A DNA stretch of 64,000 nt from Ignavibacteriales bacterium (GTDB lineage Bacteria; Bacteroidota; Ignavibacteria; Ignavibacteriales; Melioribacteraceae). The DNA lies in NCBI GenBank assembly GCA_026390795.1, contig JAPLFG010000004.1, positions 62,001 through 126,000 of the forward strand. Reading direction: 5' to 3'. Shown here in pieces: positions 54,146 to 63,464 of this stretch (position 1 is its first letter; every line of letters starts with the position of its first letter). A model generated the notes under the pieces. That model had not been told where the DNA came from. It saw only the letters and a list, made by a program, of their open reading frames with translations, and searched no databases. The translations under genes were made by a program, and so were the position numbers.

Positions 54146-54640
54146 CTAAAAATTAGATTCATCAACCCAGCGAAGGATTTTCCATTTATTATTTATTTTG
54201 ATGAGCGTTAGATTCACTCTACCGTCAATATAAATAATATCAGTCGGGTTAAATGTTATTGTTAAATTAAAACTTCTGACAATGCGTGATGAATCATCCG
54301 TCATGGAATTTATATTATTCCATACCAGATCCAAGCGCTGCGTGTTTTGGAACAATCCGCTGCTAACTTTCATTTCTTCATCTCTCCCCCATGAAATATC
54401 AGCTCCAATATCATAATCTCTGTAATTAAAAGTAAAATTTTTATTCAGAAGCTGACTATAAATTAGTGTATCCTTAAAAGCATACGCATATTGGAAATTT
54501 TGGAAGACTCCATCCACATTTAGTTGATCACTAATTAATCCTTTTGCTTCTCCAAGTGTGTCGTCAATCTTTGGTGCAAAAGGATTTACACAACTATTAA
54601 GAGTAAATAAGACTATTCCGCTAAAAAGAATTAGCTTAAT
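54146..54640 (-). CDS. Lipoprotein of unknown function, apparent AUU start
   Basis: The usual start codons give only 123 residues from GTG 54517, without a signal peptide. The frame stays open upstream for 41 codons encoding a clear lipoprotein signal (KLILFSGIVLFTLNSC, lipobox LNSC) up to ATT at 54640. GGGAGG lies four bases before that ATT, and the ATT overlaps the preceding gene's stop (ATTAA). No ATG, GTG or TTG exists in this stretch, so AUU initiation of a 164-residue lipoprotein is the best reading. The mature part ends LTLIKINNKWKILRWVDE, like scaffolds with a nuclear-transport-factor-2-type fold. Confidence 0.7.
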   Translation of the reverse strand: MKLILFSGIVLFTLNSCVNPFAPKIDDTLGEAKGLISDQLNVDGVFQNFQYAYAFKDTLIYSQLLNKNFTFNYRDYDIGADISWGRDEEMKVSSGLFQNTQRLDLVWNNINSMTDDSSRIVRSFNLTITFNPTDIIYIDGRVNLTLIKINNKWKILRWVDESNF

Positions 54641-55208
54641 ATAGCCTCCCTTTTAATTCGCTCCAACTTTGAAAATTACTTTTTTTAAAATCATCCATTT
54701 CAACAATCATCCATTGGTTTCTCGAATCTAGCGATATCTTAAACTGCATTGTTCCTTGAAATTCACCGCTGATTGTCTGGTCGTTTGCGGAAAGATTCAA
54801 ATTGTAATCGAATTGATAGACTGCGCTGTCGCCAAACTGTGTGTTGAATTGATTTGATAAATCGAGTGTGATGGAATTCCCTTGTTTGGCGATTGTCTTT
54901 TGATTTTTGAAGTACTGCCGCTCAGATTCTAAATTCCAGTTAGTTAATACCGGAAATTGAGATGTTGAACCCGATGAAGGTATATACCTGAATTTTTTTT
55001 TGGAGTAAGAAGAATCAACAAAACATTGCATGTAATTTTCTAAAACTTTCTCTTCAATAGAAGATTTTAAGTTCTGAAACAATATGTCCGGTGTAGTTGC
55101 CGGAATATTACTATTCGCAATCGTATCCGGAAGTTCGGCATTTCTGGTAGTCAACAAATCGCAAGAAGTTAAAATCAAAAGAAACAAAAAATAGATATTT
55201 TTTTTCAT
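54636..55208 (-). CDS. Lipoprotein of unknown function
   Basis: This 190-residue protein starts with a lipoprotein signal (KNIYFLFLLILTSC, lipobox LTSC). The mature part is mixed alpha/beta and ends with QWMIVEMDDFKKSNFQSW, similar in layout to the next lipoprotein (a short C-terminal strand pair with conserved W). The two may be paralogues. It overlaps the methyltransferase stop by four bases and ends at the start of the AUU lipoprotein. Confidence 0.75.
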   Translation of the reverse strand: MKKNIYFLFLLILTSCDLLTTRNAELPDTIANSNIPATTPDILFQNLKSSIEEKVLENYMQCFVDSSYSKKKFRYIPSSGSTSQFPVLTNWNLESERQYFKNQKTIAKQGNSITLDLSNQFNTQFGDSAVYQFDYNLNLSANDQTISGEFQGTMQFKISLDSRNQWMIVEMDDFKKSNFQSWSELKGRLY

Positions 55209-55939
55209 CGCTTAAAAAAAAGAATTAATCTATGAGATGTATTTTCATTGAATTCCGAACCATTATAATCACCAAAGAATTTCTCAATTGTAAATCCAAT
55301 TTTCTCAAACTCAGAGATTATCTTTTCCTTGGAATATAGTTGGACGGATTCCAGATAAGTATCTTTTGTTGTTCCATTTTGAATTAGAATTTCTTTTACT
55401 ACCCGTCCATTCTCAATTCTTCGCAGTTCTACAACTCTTTTATTCCCAGTTTCGTTAATTGTTTCCGGTACCAGGTTCTTTATAACATAATCCGAATTCA
55501 AATAATCTAGAACATAATAGCTTTTTTCATTTAGCAAATTATATGCTGTTTTTGCAAAACGAAAGTTTTCATCATCGCTAGTAAAGTAACCAAAACTTGT
55601 GAATAAATTTAGGATCAGATCAAATTTTTTCTGCAAACATATTTTTCTAATGTCCGCGCAAAATAAATCAACTTCAATTTTTTGCAGTGCAGAATCTGAT
55701 TTAGCTTTTTTAAGAAGAGATTTACTTAAATCGAATCCCGTAACAGCAAATCCTCTTAATGCAAGGTTTATTGAATGTCTTCCGGCTCCGCATGCCGCAT
55801 CAAGAATTGAAGCATTTTTGTTTAAACGTGTTACTTTGATAATTAATTCTAATAACTTTTGTGCGTCATCGGTATCTCGATGTTGATAAACATCCAGATA
55901 TTCTTCGGAACTGAACCAATCCTTAAACCATTCTTTCAT
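55205..55939 (-). CDS. Class I SAM-dependent methyltransferase
   Basis: This 244-residue enzyme has motif I ILDAACGAGRHS (45-56), an acidic GFDLSK motif II region and DLILNLFTSFGYF. It transfers methyl groups from SAM to an unknown acceptor. It overlaps recR upstream and the lipoprotein downstream by four bases each, so it belongs to a tight operon, but the operon does not reveal a substrate. Confidence 0.82.
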   Translation of the reverse strand: MKEWFKDWFSSEEYLDVYQHRDTDDAQKLLELIIKVTRLNKNASILDAACGAGRHSINLALRGFAVTGFDLSKSLLKKAKSDSALQKIEVDLFCADIRKICLQKKFDLILNLFTSFGYFTSDDENFRFAKTAYNLLNEKSYYVLDYLNSDYVIKNLVPETINETGNKRVVELRRIENGRVVKEILIQNGTTKDTYLESVQLYSKEKIISEFEKIGFTIEKFFGDYNGSEFNENTSHRLILFFKR

Positions 55940-56535
55940 TGTACTGATATTCTACCAATAAATGCACGTCCTATTGTTGCCGAATCTGCAAATTCCAAAT
56001 CTCCGCCAATAGGAAGTCCCCGTGCGATCCTTGAGACTTTTATATTCAAGTTTTTCAACGTATTCATCAAATAAACAGAAGTTGCATCGCCTTCTGAATT
56101 TGGGTTAAGTGCTAGAATAATTTCTTTCACCTCGTTCGTTTGTAATCGCAAAAGTAATTCTCTTATTTTAAGAGAATCAATCATAACTCCGGCTAATGGA
56201 TTTAATACTCCGCCAAGAACGTGATACACTCCGTTGTACTCATTCGTCCTTTCAATCGCAATCACATCGCTTGCATCTTCTACTACACACATCAATGAAC
56301 GATTCCGTTTTTGGCTTGTACAAATTTCACATTTTTCTTCGGTCGCAATGTTGAAACAAACTTCACAAAATCTAATTTTTTCTTTCAATTCGATAAGTGA
56401 TTTGACTAAAGCATCAACGGTTTGAGATTCACTTTTCAAAATATGGAGAGCAAGCCGTTGTGCAGTTTTATTCCCTATGGAAGGAAGCTTGCTTAATTCA
56501 TCTATTGCCTTTTGTAACGGTTCGGCTATCAGCAT
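55936..56535 (-). CDS. recR: Recombination protein RecR
   Basis: This 199-residue protein has the helix-hairpin-helix LSKLPSIGNKTAQRLALH, a four-cysteine zinc finger (CEVCFNIATEEKCEIC) and a Toprim domain (LMCVVEDASDVIAIER, ILALNPNSEGDAT). It works with RecF and RecO at gapped DNA. It follows ybaB with no gap, the usual ybaB-recR pairing. Confidence 0.96.
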   Translation of the reverse strand: MLIAEPLQKAIDELSKLPSIGNKTAQRLALHILKSESQTVDALVKSLIELKEKIRFCEVCFNIATEEKCEICTSQKRNRSLMCVVEDASDVIAIERTNEYNGVYHVLGGVLNPLAGVMIDSLKIRELLLRLQTNEVKEIILALNPNSEGDATSVYLMNTLKNLNIKVSRIARGLPIGGDLEFADSATIGRAFIGRISVQ

Positions 56536-56862
56536 TTAAAACCCCGGAATGTTCATGCCCGGAGGGAGCATTCCTTTAGTAACGCTACCCAATTCATCTT
56601 CTGCCATCTTACCGGCAGCTTGCAAAGCTTTATTTACTGCTGCAACAACTAAGTCTTCAAGCATTTCTCTATCGCCGCTTTTCGCAATTTCTTCATCAAT
56701 TGAAAGGGATACTAGTTCTTTTTTCCCGTTAGCAGTAGCTTTAACCATACCGCCGCCGCTCTCTTCAGTAACAGTTTTATTTTCCAATTCAGATTGTATT
56801 TTTGCCATGTCAGCCTGCATTTTCTGCACTTGCTTCATCATGTCGTTCATATTCAATTTCAT
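56536..56862 (-). CDS. Nucleoid-associated protein YbaB/EbfC
   Basis: This 108-residue protein starts MKLNMNDMMKQVQKMQADMA and has VTEESGGGMVKATANGKKEL, the YbaB/EbfC pattern. It binds DNA as a dimer and is nearly always beside recR. The ATG at 56862 is chosen because GGAGG lies four bases before it; upstream starts give an unusual extension. Confidence 0.93.
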   Translation of the reverse strand: MKLNMNDMMKQVQKMQADMAKIQSELENKTVTEESGGGMVKATANGKKELVSLSIDEEIAKSGDREMLEDLVVAAVNKALQAAGKMAEDELGSVTKGMLPPGMNIPGF

Positions 56863-57042
56863 TAATCCTCCGAGATTAAATTTGATTTTCGAGTTGTCGG
56901 TATTGAGTGATTTTCTTTCTTGATTTGTTGGTTCGAAAGTTAGCAAAAAAAAGTTTCACAAGAAATTGAAGAGATAAAATATTACATTTGCACCGTCTTT
57001 AAAAGACAAGTTTTATAGTGATTGCTCACAAACATTTTCTAT

Positions 57043-57690
57043 ATGATTACAAAGTATGGGCTAACTACATTTTTATTTTGTGCGGGATTTTCTCTTGTAC
57101 TAATTATAGGTTCATTATTAATTCAAAACGGATGGATCAAATACCCACTTTTGGTTTTTTCTATTGCTTTCCTTCTTTTTTCATTAAATTTTTTCCGTGA
57201 CCCGGAACGAACACCTCCAAATAAAAAAAATGTAGTTCTTTCTCCCGCCGATGGAAAAATTGTTATTGTAAAAGATGTTTTCGAAGGAGAATATATAAAA
57301 GGTAAAGCAACACAAATTTCTATTTTTATGTCTCCTCTTAATGTGCATGTTAACCGAATTCCGATTGACGGCAAAATTGATTATCTCAAATACGTTGCCG
57401 GAGAATATTTAGTTGCATTTCATGAGAAAGCAGATAAACGAAATGAGCGTACTGAGATTGGAATTTTAAGCAGTCATGGAAAAGTATTTTTTACACAAGT
57501 AGCCGGTTTTATTGCCAGACGAATCGTTTGTGATTTGAAAATTGGCGACTCCGTTAAGATGGGAAATCGTTTCGGTATGATAAAATTCGGAAGCCGTTCA
57601 GATGTTGTTGTTCCAGCTAACTGGAAGTTAAAAGTTAAACTTGGCGATGAAGTTACAGCCGGCGAGACAATTCTTTTCGAGATTGAATAA
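57043..57690 (+). CDS. psd: Phosphatidylserine decarboxylase
   Basis: This enzyme of about 215 residues makes phosphatidylethanolamine. It has LNFFRDPERTPP, VLSPADGKIVIV, SIFMSPLNVHVNRIPIDG, and KFGSRSDVVVP, where the Gly-Ser near 183 is the self-cleavage site that forms the pyruvoyl group. It is of the short PSD-A type. The start is ATG 57043; TTG 57022 would add seven residues. Its stop overlaps the pssA start by one base. Confidence 0.92.
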   Translation: MITKYGLTTFLFCAGFSLVLIIGSLLIQNGWIKYPLLVFSIAFLLFSLNFFRDPERTPPNKKNVVLSPADGKIVIVKDVFEGEYIKGKATQISIFMSPLNVHVNRIPIDGKIDYLKYVAGEYLVAFHEKADKRNERTEIGILSSHGKVFFTQVAGFIARRIVCDLKIGDSVKMGNRFGMIKFGSRSDVVVPANWKLKVKLGDEVTAGETILFEIE

Positions 57691-58448
57691 TGAAAAAATA
57701 CTTATTTCAGAAATCATTTATTGCAAATACGGTTACAACATTTAATGTTTTGTGCGGATTCCTTTCAATTGTGTTTGCATCTCAACCAAATTTCCGGCTC
57801 GCTGCCATAATGATTATTGCCGCGGCTATTTTTGATATGCTTGACGGGATCGTTGCCAGGTTACTTGGAACTTCAAGCCGTTTTGGTGTTGAACTTGATT
57901 CTCTCTCCGATGTAGTAAGTTTTGGAGCGGCGCCGGCTTTCTTAATCTATAAAGCATACGCCTTTCAATTTGGCGGCTGGGGAATTTTGTTGAGTTCATT
58001 GTTACTGATTTTTGGTGCGTTAAGACTAGCACGCTTTAATATTCAAGTCGAAGATTTGAATACAAAAGGTGACTTCAAAGGATTACCGATACCTATGCAA
58101 GCTTTAACAATTGCACTGTTCGTCTTATCCTTTCATCACGACGGGAAAATCATAGAACCTTATGATGATTTTGTTATTCCAATAGTTCTATTACTCTCTC
58201 TCTTAATGGTAAGTAAAATCCGTTATAATGCTTTGCCAAAACTTCGTGATAAAAATTTCAGAGATAAATTCTTTCTGTTTGCCATATTGATAGGTGTGCT
58301 GATATTAGCTCTTCTTACAAATGGTGAAATTTTATTCTACGTTATTTTTGGAATTGTAATATTTGGAATTCTTCGAAAGATATATTTGTTAATTGTGAAC
58401 AAAAAAGACGAGAACGGGAAAAAAACAGTGGAGAATAACGGTGTATAA
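57690..58448 (+). CDS. pssA: CDP-diacylglycerol-serine O-phosphatidyltransferase
   Basis: This 252-residue membrane enzyme has the CDP-alcohol phosphotransferase motif DGIVARLLGTSSRFGVELDS followed by LSD. It makes phosphatidylserine, the substrate of the psd product encoded directly before it. Eight bases at its end overlap the purS start. Confidence 0.92.
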   Translation: MKKYLFQKSFIANTVTTFNVLCGFLSIVFASQPNFRLAAIMIIAAAIFDMLDGIVARLLGTSSRFGVELDSLSDVVSFGAAPAFLIYKAYAFQFGGWGILLSSLLLIFGALRLARFNIQVEDLNTKGDFKGLPIPMQALTIALFVLSFHHDGKIIEPYDDFVIPIVLLLSLLMVSKIRYNALPKLRDKNFRDKFFLFAILIGVLILALLTNGEILFYVIFGIVIFGILRKIYLLIVNKKDENGKKTVENNGV

Positions 58449-58692
58449 AGCAACTGTCATAGTAAAACGACGACCAAAAATTTTAGATCCTGAAGGAAAA
58501 GCTGTTGAGCAAGGCGCTAAACTACTCGGATTTAATAATGTGAAAAAAACCCGTATAGGCAAATACATTGAGTTTTTTGTTGATGCAAGCGATAAAACTG
58601 TTGCTGAAAAAGAAGTGCGTGAATACAGCGAGAAACTCCTTTCAAATCCAATAATGGAAGATTTTGAATTCACCTTGGAAGAAGTGAAATGA
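58441..58692 (+). CDS. purS: FGAM synthase subunit PurS
   Basis: This 83-residue protein has [19 protein letters not shown] and the short PurS fold. It bridges PurL and PurQ. The start is GTG at 58441, inside the end of pssA, and its stop overlaps purQ by four bases. PurL is not in this window. Confidence 0.95.
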   Translation: MYKATVIVKRRPKILDPEGKAVEQGAKLLGFNNVKKTRIGKYIEFFVDASDKTVAEKEVREYSEKLLSNPIMEDFEFTLEEVK

Positions 58693-59384
58693 AACCGAAA
58701 TTCGGAGTTGTTGTTTTCCCCGGTTCTAATTGCGATCACGATGCCTACTATGCTGTCAAAAAAATATTAGGTTACCAATCGGAATTCCTTTGGCATAAAG
58801 AGAAAGATTTAAAAGGGAGTGATGTTATAATTCTTCCCGGAGGATTTTCTTACGGAGATTATCTGCGTACAGGTGCTATTGCAAGGTTCTCACCAATAAT
58901 GGAAGCAGTTTATAAATTCGCAGAAAAAGGCGGTATTGTAATTGGGATTTGTAATGGCTTTCAAATTTTACTTGAATTAGGTCTTTTGCCAGGTGTAATG
59001 ATTAGGAACGAATCATTAAAATTTGTTTGCAAAGATGTCTATTTGAAAGTTGAGCACAATGATAATATTTTCACAAAATCTGTCCATCAAAAAGTTTTGA
59101 AAATTCCCGTTGCACACGGAGACGGCAATTATTTTGCAGATGAGAATACGCTGAAAGAACTCGAAACAAATAAGCAAGTGCTATTCCGTTACGTTTCACC
59201 GGAGGGTAATTCCGGTAGCGAATTCAACCCTAATGGTTCTCTAGGGAACATTGCCGGTATTATAAATAGAAAGAAAAATGTTATGGGTCTTATGCCGCAT
59301 CCCGAACGATGCTGTGACCCTATACTCGGGAACACCGACGGAGCTTTGTTGTTCAAATCAGTAGCAGAAAATTATTTAAACTGA
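58689..59384 (+). CDS. purQ: FGAM synthase glutaminase subunit PurQ
   Basis: This 231-residue class I glutamine amidotransferase has [37 protein letters not shown], the nucleophile in [17 protein letters not shown], and [12 protein letters not shown] with the catalytic His and Glu. It supplies ammonia to PurL. Confidence 0.96.
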   Translation: MKPKFGVVVFPGSNCDHDAYYAVKKILGYQSEFLWHKEKDLKGSDVIILPGGFSYGDYLRTGAIARFSPIMEAVYKFAEKGGIVIGICNGFQILLELGLLPGVMIRNESLKFVCKDVYLKVEHNDNIFTKSVHQKVLKIPVAHGDGNYFADENTLKELETNKQVLFRYVSPEGNSGSEFNPNGSLGNIAGIINRKKNVMGLMPHPERCCDPILGNTDGALLFKSVAENYLN

Positions 59385-59492
59385 TTATGTCATTCTGATC
59401 TATAAAAGCTTCATAACGATAAAGCTGTTCATTTCTTCAAATGACTAAATCAGAGTTCGTATTCAAGAGTAAAAATATATATTGAGGTTAAC

Positions 59493-59684
59493 ATGGGCAA
59501 TCTTGGAGCTGGAGAAATACTTTTAATTGTACTAGTAGTTTTAATTCTTTTCGGATCGAAAAAAATTCCTGAACTTGCTCAAGGTATCGGCAAAGGAATG
59601 AGAGAGTTCAAAAAAGCTTTGAACGATGTTCAAGAAGACATTAAAATTACAGACAAACCAGAATCAAAAGAAGAGAAAAAATAA
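59493..59684 (+). CDS. tatA: Twin-arginine translocase subunit TatA
   Basis: This 63-residue protein has a short N-terminal membrane helix ([20 protein letters not shown]), the [20 protein letters not shown] hinge and amphipathic helix, and a charged tail. It forms the Tat pore. No tatC is nearby. Confidence 0.9.
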   Translation: MGNLGAGEILLIVLVVLILFGSKKIPELAQGIGKGMREFKKALNDVQEDIKITDKPESKEEKK

Positions 59685-59721
59685 ATTCATAATCTTCTCA
59701 CTATTTTTCCGGTGATTTCAT

Positions 59722-61140
59722 TTGCTTAAGTACAAAAATCACTCAGAAAAAATTTCTTTGATCAAAGAAGGTAAACTTTCTTTGCATGAGAATGTTTCTT
59801 TCTTTCTAAACAAGATCAAGGAAAATTCAAATCTGAACGCTTTTAATTTTGTCTTTGATGACTGCCTTAGTCAGACTTCATCTATTGAACAGAAGATTAA
59901 AAACGGTTCAGCGGGCAAACTTGCTGGAATGGTCGTTGCAGTTAAAGATGTTCTTGCAATTAAAGATCGCCCGATGACATGCTCTTCGAAAATTCTGAGA
60001 GATTTCGTTTCCATCTACAATTCAACTGCAGTTCAAAAATTAATTGATGAAGACGCAATCATAATTGGTAAAACTAACTGTGACGAATTTGCAATGGGTT
60101 CTTCGAATGAAAACTCAGCATTCGGAGCTGTACTAAATCCGGCCGACACATCACGTGTCTCTGGCGGATCCAGTGGTGGTTCTGCAGTTGCTGTTGCTGC
60201 AATTCTTTGTGACGCATCACTAGGAACAGATACCGGCGGGTCAATCCGTCAGCCGGCAGCATTTTGCGGCATATATGGATTGAAACCATCCTATGGAAGA
60301 GTTTCCCGTTACGGTTTAACTGCGTTTGCTTCATCGTTTGATACAATCGGAACATTTGCAAGAAACATAGAAGACATTGCTCTTGTTCTCTCCGGTATAT
60401 CAGGTTATGATGAAAATGATTCTACAAGTTTTAGAATTGATGTCCCGGATATGCTCACTAACCTGAACTCAACTAAAAAATTCAGAATTGGTTTACCACA
60501 AGAATATTTTGCAAAAGGATTGAATGAAGAAATACGAAGTGCGATTTTCGAAAAAGTAGAATCTCTTAAGGAACATGGTTTCGAAATTAAAGAGATTGAA
60601 CTTCCTCATACCGAATATTCAATAGCGACGTATTATATTTTAACTACTGCCGAAGCATCATCAAACCTTGCACGTTTTGACGGTACCCGTTACGGGTTCA
60701 GATCAACAGAAGATAATAATCTGCTTAACATGTATGTTAATTCACGATCGGAAGGTTTCGGCAGTGAAGTAAAGAGAAGAATAATGCTTGGTACCTACGT
60801 CCTATCATCCGGCTATTATGATGCATATTATAGAAAAGCTCAGAAAGTACGACGGTTGTTAAAACAAGATTTTGATAAAGCGTTTGAAAAAGTCGATCTA
60901 ATTCTGACACCAACAACTCCAACAACTGCATTTAAGATTGGTGAAAAAACCAGCGATCCTCTTGAAATGTATCTTGGCGACATTTATACTACATCTGCAA
61001 ACCTCGCCGGTATTCCGGGAATAAATATTCCGATCGGTAAAGACAAACATGGTTTACCAATTGGTATGCAGGTAATGGCAAATCAATTTGATGAGTTAAG
61101 TTTACTGATGCTAAGCAAATATTTACAAAAATCGAGTTGA
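59722..61140 (+). CDS. gatA: Glutamyl-tRNA(Gln) amidotransferase subunit A
   Basis: This 472-residue amidase-signature enzyme has AVKDVLAIKD (catalytic Lys), RVSGGSSGGSAVAVAA, and GTDTGGSIRQPAAFCGI (catalytic Ser pair). With GatB and GatC it amidates Glu-tRNA(Gln). The start is TTG at 59722, seven bases after GGTG; no ATG fits. GatB and GatC are not adjacent. Confidence 0.93.
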   Translation: MLKYKNHSEKISLIKEGKLSLHENVSFFLNKIKENSNLNAFNFVFDDCLSQTSSIEQKIKNGSAGKLAGMVVAVKDVLAIKDRPMTCSSKILRDFVSIYNSTAVQKLIDEDAIIIGKTNCDEFAMGSSNENSAFGAVLNPADTSRVSGGSSGGSAVAVAAILCDASLGTDTGGSIRQPAAFCGIYGLKPSYGRVSRYGLTAFASSFDTIGTFARNIEDIALVLSGISGYDENDSTSFRIDVPDMLTNLNSTKKFRIGLPQEYFAKGLNEEIRSAIFEKVESLKEHGFEIKEIELPHTEYSIATYYILTTAEASSNLARFDGTRYGFRSTEDNNLLNMYVNSRSEGFGSEVKRRIMLGTYVLSSGYYDAYYRKAQKVRRLLKQDFDKAFEKVDLILTPTTPTTAFKIGEKTSDPLEMYLGDIYTTSANLAGIPGINIPIGKDKHGLPIGMQVMANQFDELSLLMLSKYLQKSS

Positions 61141-61148
61141 ATTAAATC

Positions 61149-61484
61149 CTAATTTGCAGAGTAAACAACTTTTCCTTCTTTCACATAACTTACAATCATT
61201 CGTGTTTCGTTTTCGTATTCGTCAATGGTGAGATTTATAAAATCAACAGGTATATCGAATCTATTTATGGTTTCTAATTCAATGTCTCTTAATAATTTTC
61301 CTCTTTCTAAAGGATTTTTATTCACGAAATCATTGGAGACTATTGCAATATCAATATCGCTATCACTATTTGGATCACCATTATAATATGAACCAAACAA
61401 TATTACTTTATACACACTGATTCTTTTTTTGGATAGCTTTTCAGAAATAAAATCTAATATTTCTGAAACATTTCTTTTAACCAC
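61149..61484 (-). CDS. MNT-type nucleotidyltransferase (HEPN/MNT partner)
   Basis: This 111-residue minimal nucleotidyltransferase has the GS-x(n)-DxD site KVILFGSYYNGDPNSDSDID followed by IAIVS. The start is GTG 61484, seven bases after GAGG, inside the end of the HEPN gene (31-base overlap). Such proteins act as the antitoxin of HEPN/MNT pairs, AMPylating the HEPN partner. It is convergent with gatA. Confidence 0.85.
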   Translation of the reverse strand: MVKRNVSEILDFISEKLSKKRISVYKVILFGSYYNGDPNSDSDIDIAIVSNDFVNKNPLERGKLLRDIELETINRFDIPVDFINLTIDEYENETRMIVSYVKEGKVVYSAN

Positions 61485-61843
61485 TTTAAAACCTCGATAG
61501 AATTAATAATCATTGAATCCGTAATTTCTTTACTAAATGAAGAAAGCATGTTTTTTAACGATTCTGGGTACCTTGTTGGAACACTTAAATCATCAATATC
61601 AAATATAATTTCTTTGATTCGGTCACTAGGATCAAGATTAATTTTTTGCACTAAATATTTCAAATGATGAGTTTTAGGCGGAATCTCCTTTCGCACTTTC
61701 CAGAATAATCCTTTCAAACCTTTTTCAATAGCAAGGTGAACCATGAACACTGCATAAAAGTATCTTCCGCTTTCAAACATCACTTTTGCAGTTTCAAGAT
61801 CGTAATCAGCCTGAAGCAGCCACTCTTCTGGATTTTCTGCCAT
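61454..61843 (-). CDS. HEPN domain protein (partner of MNT)
   Basis: This 129-residue helical protein has the HEPN pattern (EWLLQADYDLETAKVMFE, YAVFMVHLAIEKGLKGLF) and a late LSVPTRYPE motif. The RX4-6H motif of RNase-type HEPN toxins was not found; the closest is an Arg eight residues before the HH pair. So it may be a non-nuclease HEPN. The ATG at 61843 is preferred to a TTG 10 codons earlier. Confidence 0.82.
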   Translation of the reverse strand: MAENPEEWLLQADYDLETAKVMFESGRYFYAVFMVHLAIEKGLKGLFWKVRKEIPPKTHHLKYLVQKINLDPSDRIKEIIFDIDDLSVPTRYPESLKNMLSSFSKEITDSMIINSIEVLKWLKEMFQKY

Positions 61844-61978
61844 ATCGCTTTTTTCTTTTGATATAAATAACAAACTTTACTGACATTCTCAATAAATTGG
61901 ATTTTTCACAAGTATATTTCCTCATCCTTTCTTAATTTTGGCAAGTCAATTTTTAGAATCAACTATCAAGGAAAAAAG

Positions 61979-62959
61979 ATGAGTATACTACTGGACAAAA
62001 AAACCCGCGTGGTTGTTCAAGGAATTACCGGCGGTGAAGGTTCATTCCACACAAAACAGATGATCGAATACGGGACAAACGTTGTTGCAGGTGTAACACC
62101 AGGCAAAGGTGGTCTTAATTTTGAAGATACAAACGTTCCGATCTTTAATACTCTTGCAGATGCAGTTAAAGCTACAAAAGCAGAAGCTTCGGCAATTTTT
62201 GTTCCCCCTTCCTTTGCTGCAGATGCAATTCTTGAAGCGGCCAATGCGGGAATTAAATTAGTAGTCTGCATCACCGAAGGAATTCCTACCAAAGATATGA
62301 TAGCAGTATATAATCTTATTAAAGAAAAAAATATCCGTTTGGTTGGTCCAAATTGTCCCGGTGTAATTTCACCCGGCAAAGCAAAAATCGGAATCATGCC
62401 CGGGTTCATTCATAAGCAAGGTAAAATTGGAGTGGTATCTCGCAGCGGTACTTTAACATATGAAGCGGTTAAACAATTAACCGATCTTGGAATTGGACAA
62501 TCGACTTGCGTTGGTATTGGCGGTGATCCGATTATTGGATCAAGATTTATCGATGTGATAAAATTATTCAACGAAGATTCCGGTACAGAAGGAATTATTA
62601 TGATCGGAGAAATCGGCGGCAGTGCGGAAGAAGAAGCTGCAGATTTTATTAAGAAATATGTTAAGAAACCTGTAGTTGGATTTATTGCCGGAAGAACAGC
62701 TCCTCCAGGACGTCGTATGGGTCATGCTGGTGCAATAATTTCGGGTGGGAAAGGAACAGCGATTGAAAAAATGGCAGCAATGAAGAAAGCCGGAATCCAT
62801 GTAGTTGAAAGTCCCGCAGAAATTGGTATTACTATGAAAAGAGCATTGGATAAGGGGAAGAAAAAAGTCGTGAAGAAAGTACCAAATAAGAAAAAAACAG
62901 TTAAGAAAGTTTCTGTAAAAAAAGTATCATCAAAGAAAAAGATATCCAAGAAAAAATAA
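61979..62959 (+). CDS. sucD: Succinyl-CoA ligase alpha subunit with lysine-rich tail
   Basis: This 326-residue protein has [40 protein letters not shown] and [17 protein letters not shown] with the phosphohistidine. The catalytic part ends near residue 290, as in other SucD. The last 35 residues are an unusual tail of Lys, Val and Ser ([20 protein letters not shown], then [13 protein letters not shown]), like histone H1-type tails. No frame change explains it. SucD makes ATP or GTP in the TCA cycle. It lies 16 bases before ndk. Confidence 0.93.
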   Translation: MSILLDKKTRVVVQGITGGEGSFHTKQMIEYGTNVVAGVTPGKGGLNFEDTNVPIFNTLADAVKATKAEASAIFVPPSFAADAILEAANAGIKLVVCITEGIPTKDMIAVYNLIKEKNIRLVGPNCPGVISPGKAKIGIMPGFIHKQGKIGVVSRSGTLTYEAVKQLTDLGIGQSTCVGIGGDPIIGSRFIDVIKLFNEDSGTEGIIMIGEIGGSAEEEAADFIKKYVKKPVVGFIAGRTAPPGRRMGHAGAIISGGKGTAIEKMAAMKKAGIHVVESPAEIGITMKRALDKGKKKVVKKVPNKKKTVKKVSVKKVSSKKKISKKK

Positions 62960-62975
62960 ATAGAGGAGCTAGAGA

Positions 62976-63407
62976 TTGAATAATAGAACACTTGCTATTC
63001 TTAAACCAGATTGTGTTAAGAAAAATTTAATAGGTAAGGTTATTACACAAATTCAAAATGCCGGCTTTAAAGTGAGCGCGTTAAAGATGGTAAAGCTGAC
63101 TGAAGATTCTGTAAAAGGATTTTACGAGATTCATAAAGAACGCCCTTTCTTTAATGATCTGATTGCATATATGACATCGGGTCCATGCGTTCCGATAGCT
63201 CTTGAAAAAGATAATGCTGTGGAAGACTTCCGTAAGCTTATTGGCGCCACTGATCCGGTCAAAGCATTGGAAGGAACAATCAGAAAATTATATGCAGATA
63301 GTATTCAAGAAAATATTGTGCACGGTTCAGATTCGGATGAGAATGCAGCTAATGAGATATTGCACTTCTTCTCACGTAAAGAACTTCTTGAAATTAACGG
63401 TTTCTAA
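62976..63407 (+). CDS. ndk: Nucleoside diphosphate kinase
   Basis: This 143-residue enzyme has [20 protein letters not shown] and [11 protein letters not shown] with the catalytic His. It balances nucleoside triphosphates. The start is TTG 62976, eight bases after GAGGAG. A terminator follows. Confidence 0.95.
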   Translation: MNNRTLAILKPDCVKKNLIGKVITQIQNAGFKVSALKMVKLTEDSVKGFYEIHKERPFFNDLIAYMTSGPCVPIALEKDNAVEDFRKLIGATDPVKALEGTIRKLYADSIQENIVHGSDSDENAANEILHFFSRKELLEINGF

Positions 63408-63418
63408 TTTTTTTATTA

Positions 63419-63444
63419 CTCTCCCCTTTTTAAGGGGAGTTTTT
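63419..63444 (+). terminator. Rho-independent terminator after ndk
   Basis: CTCCCCTT (63421-63428) pairs with AAGGGGAG (63432-63439) around three T, followed by a T run. Confidence 0.88.
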
Positions 63445-63464
63445 CAATAATCAGAGAGAATTAA

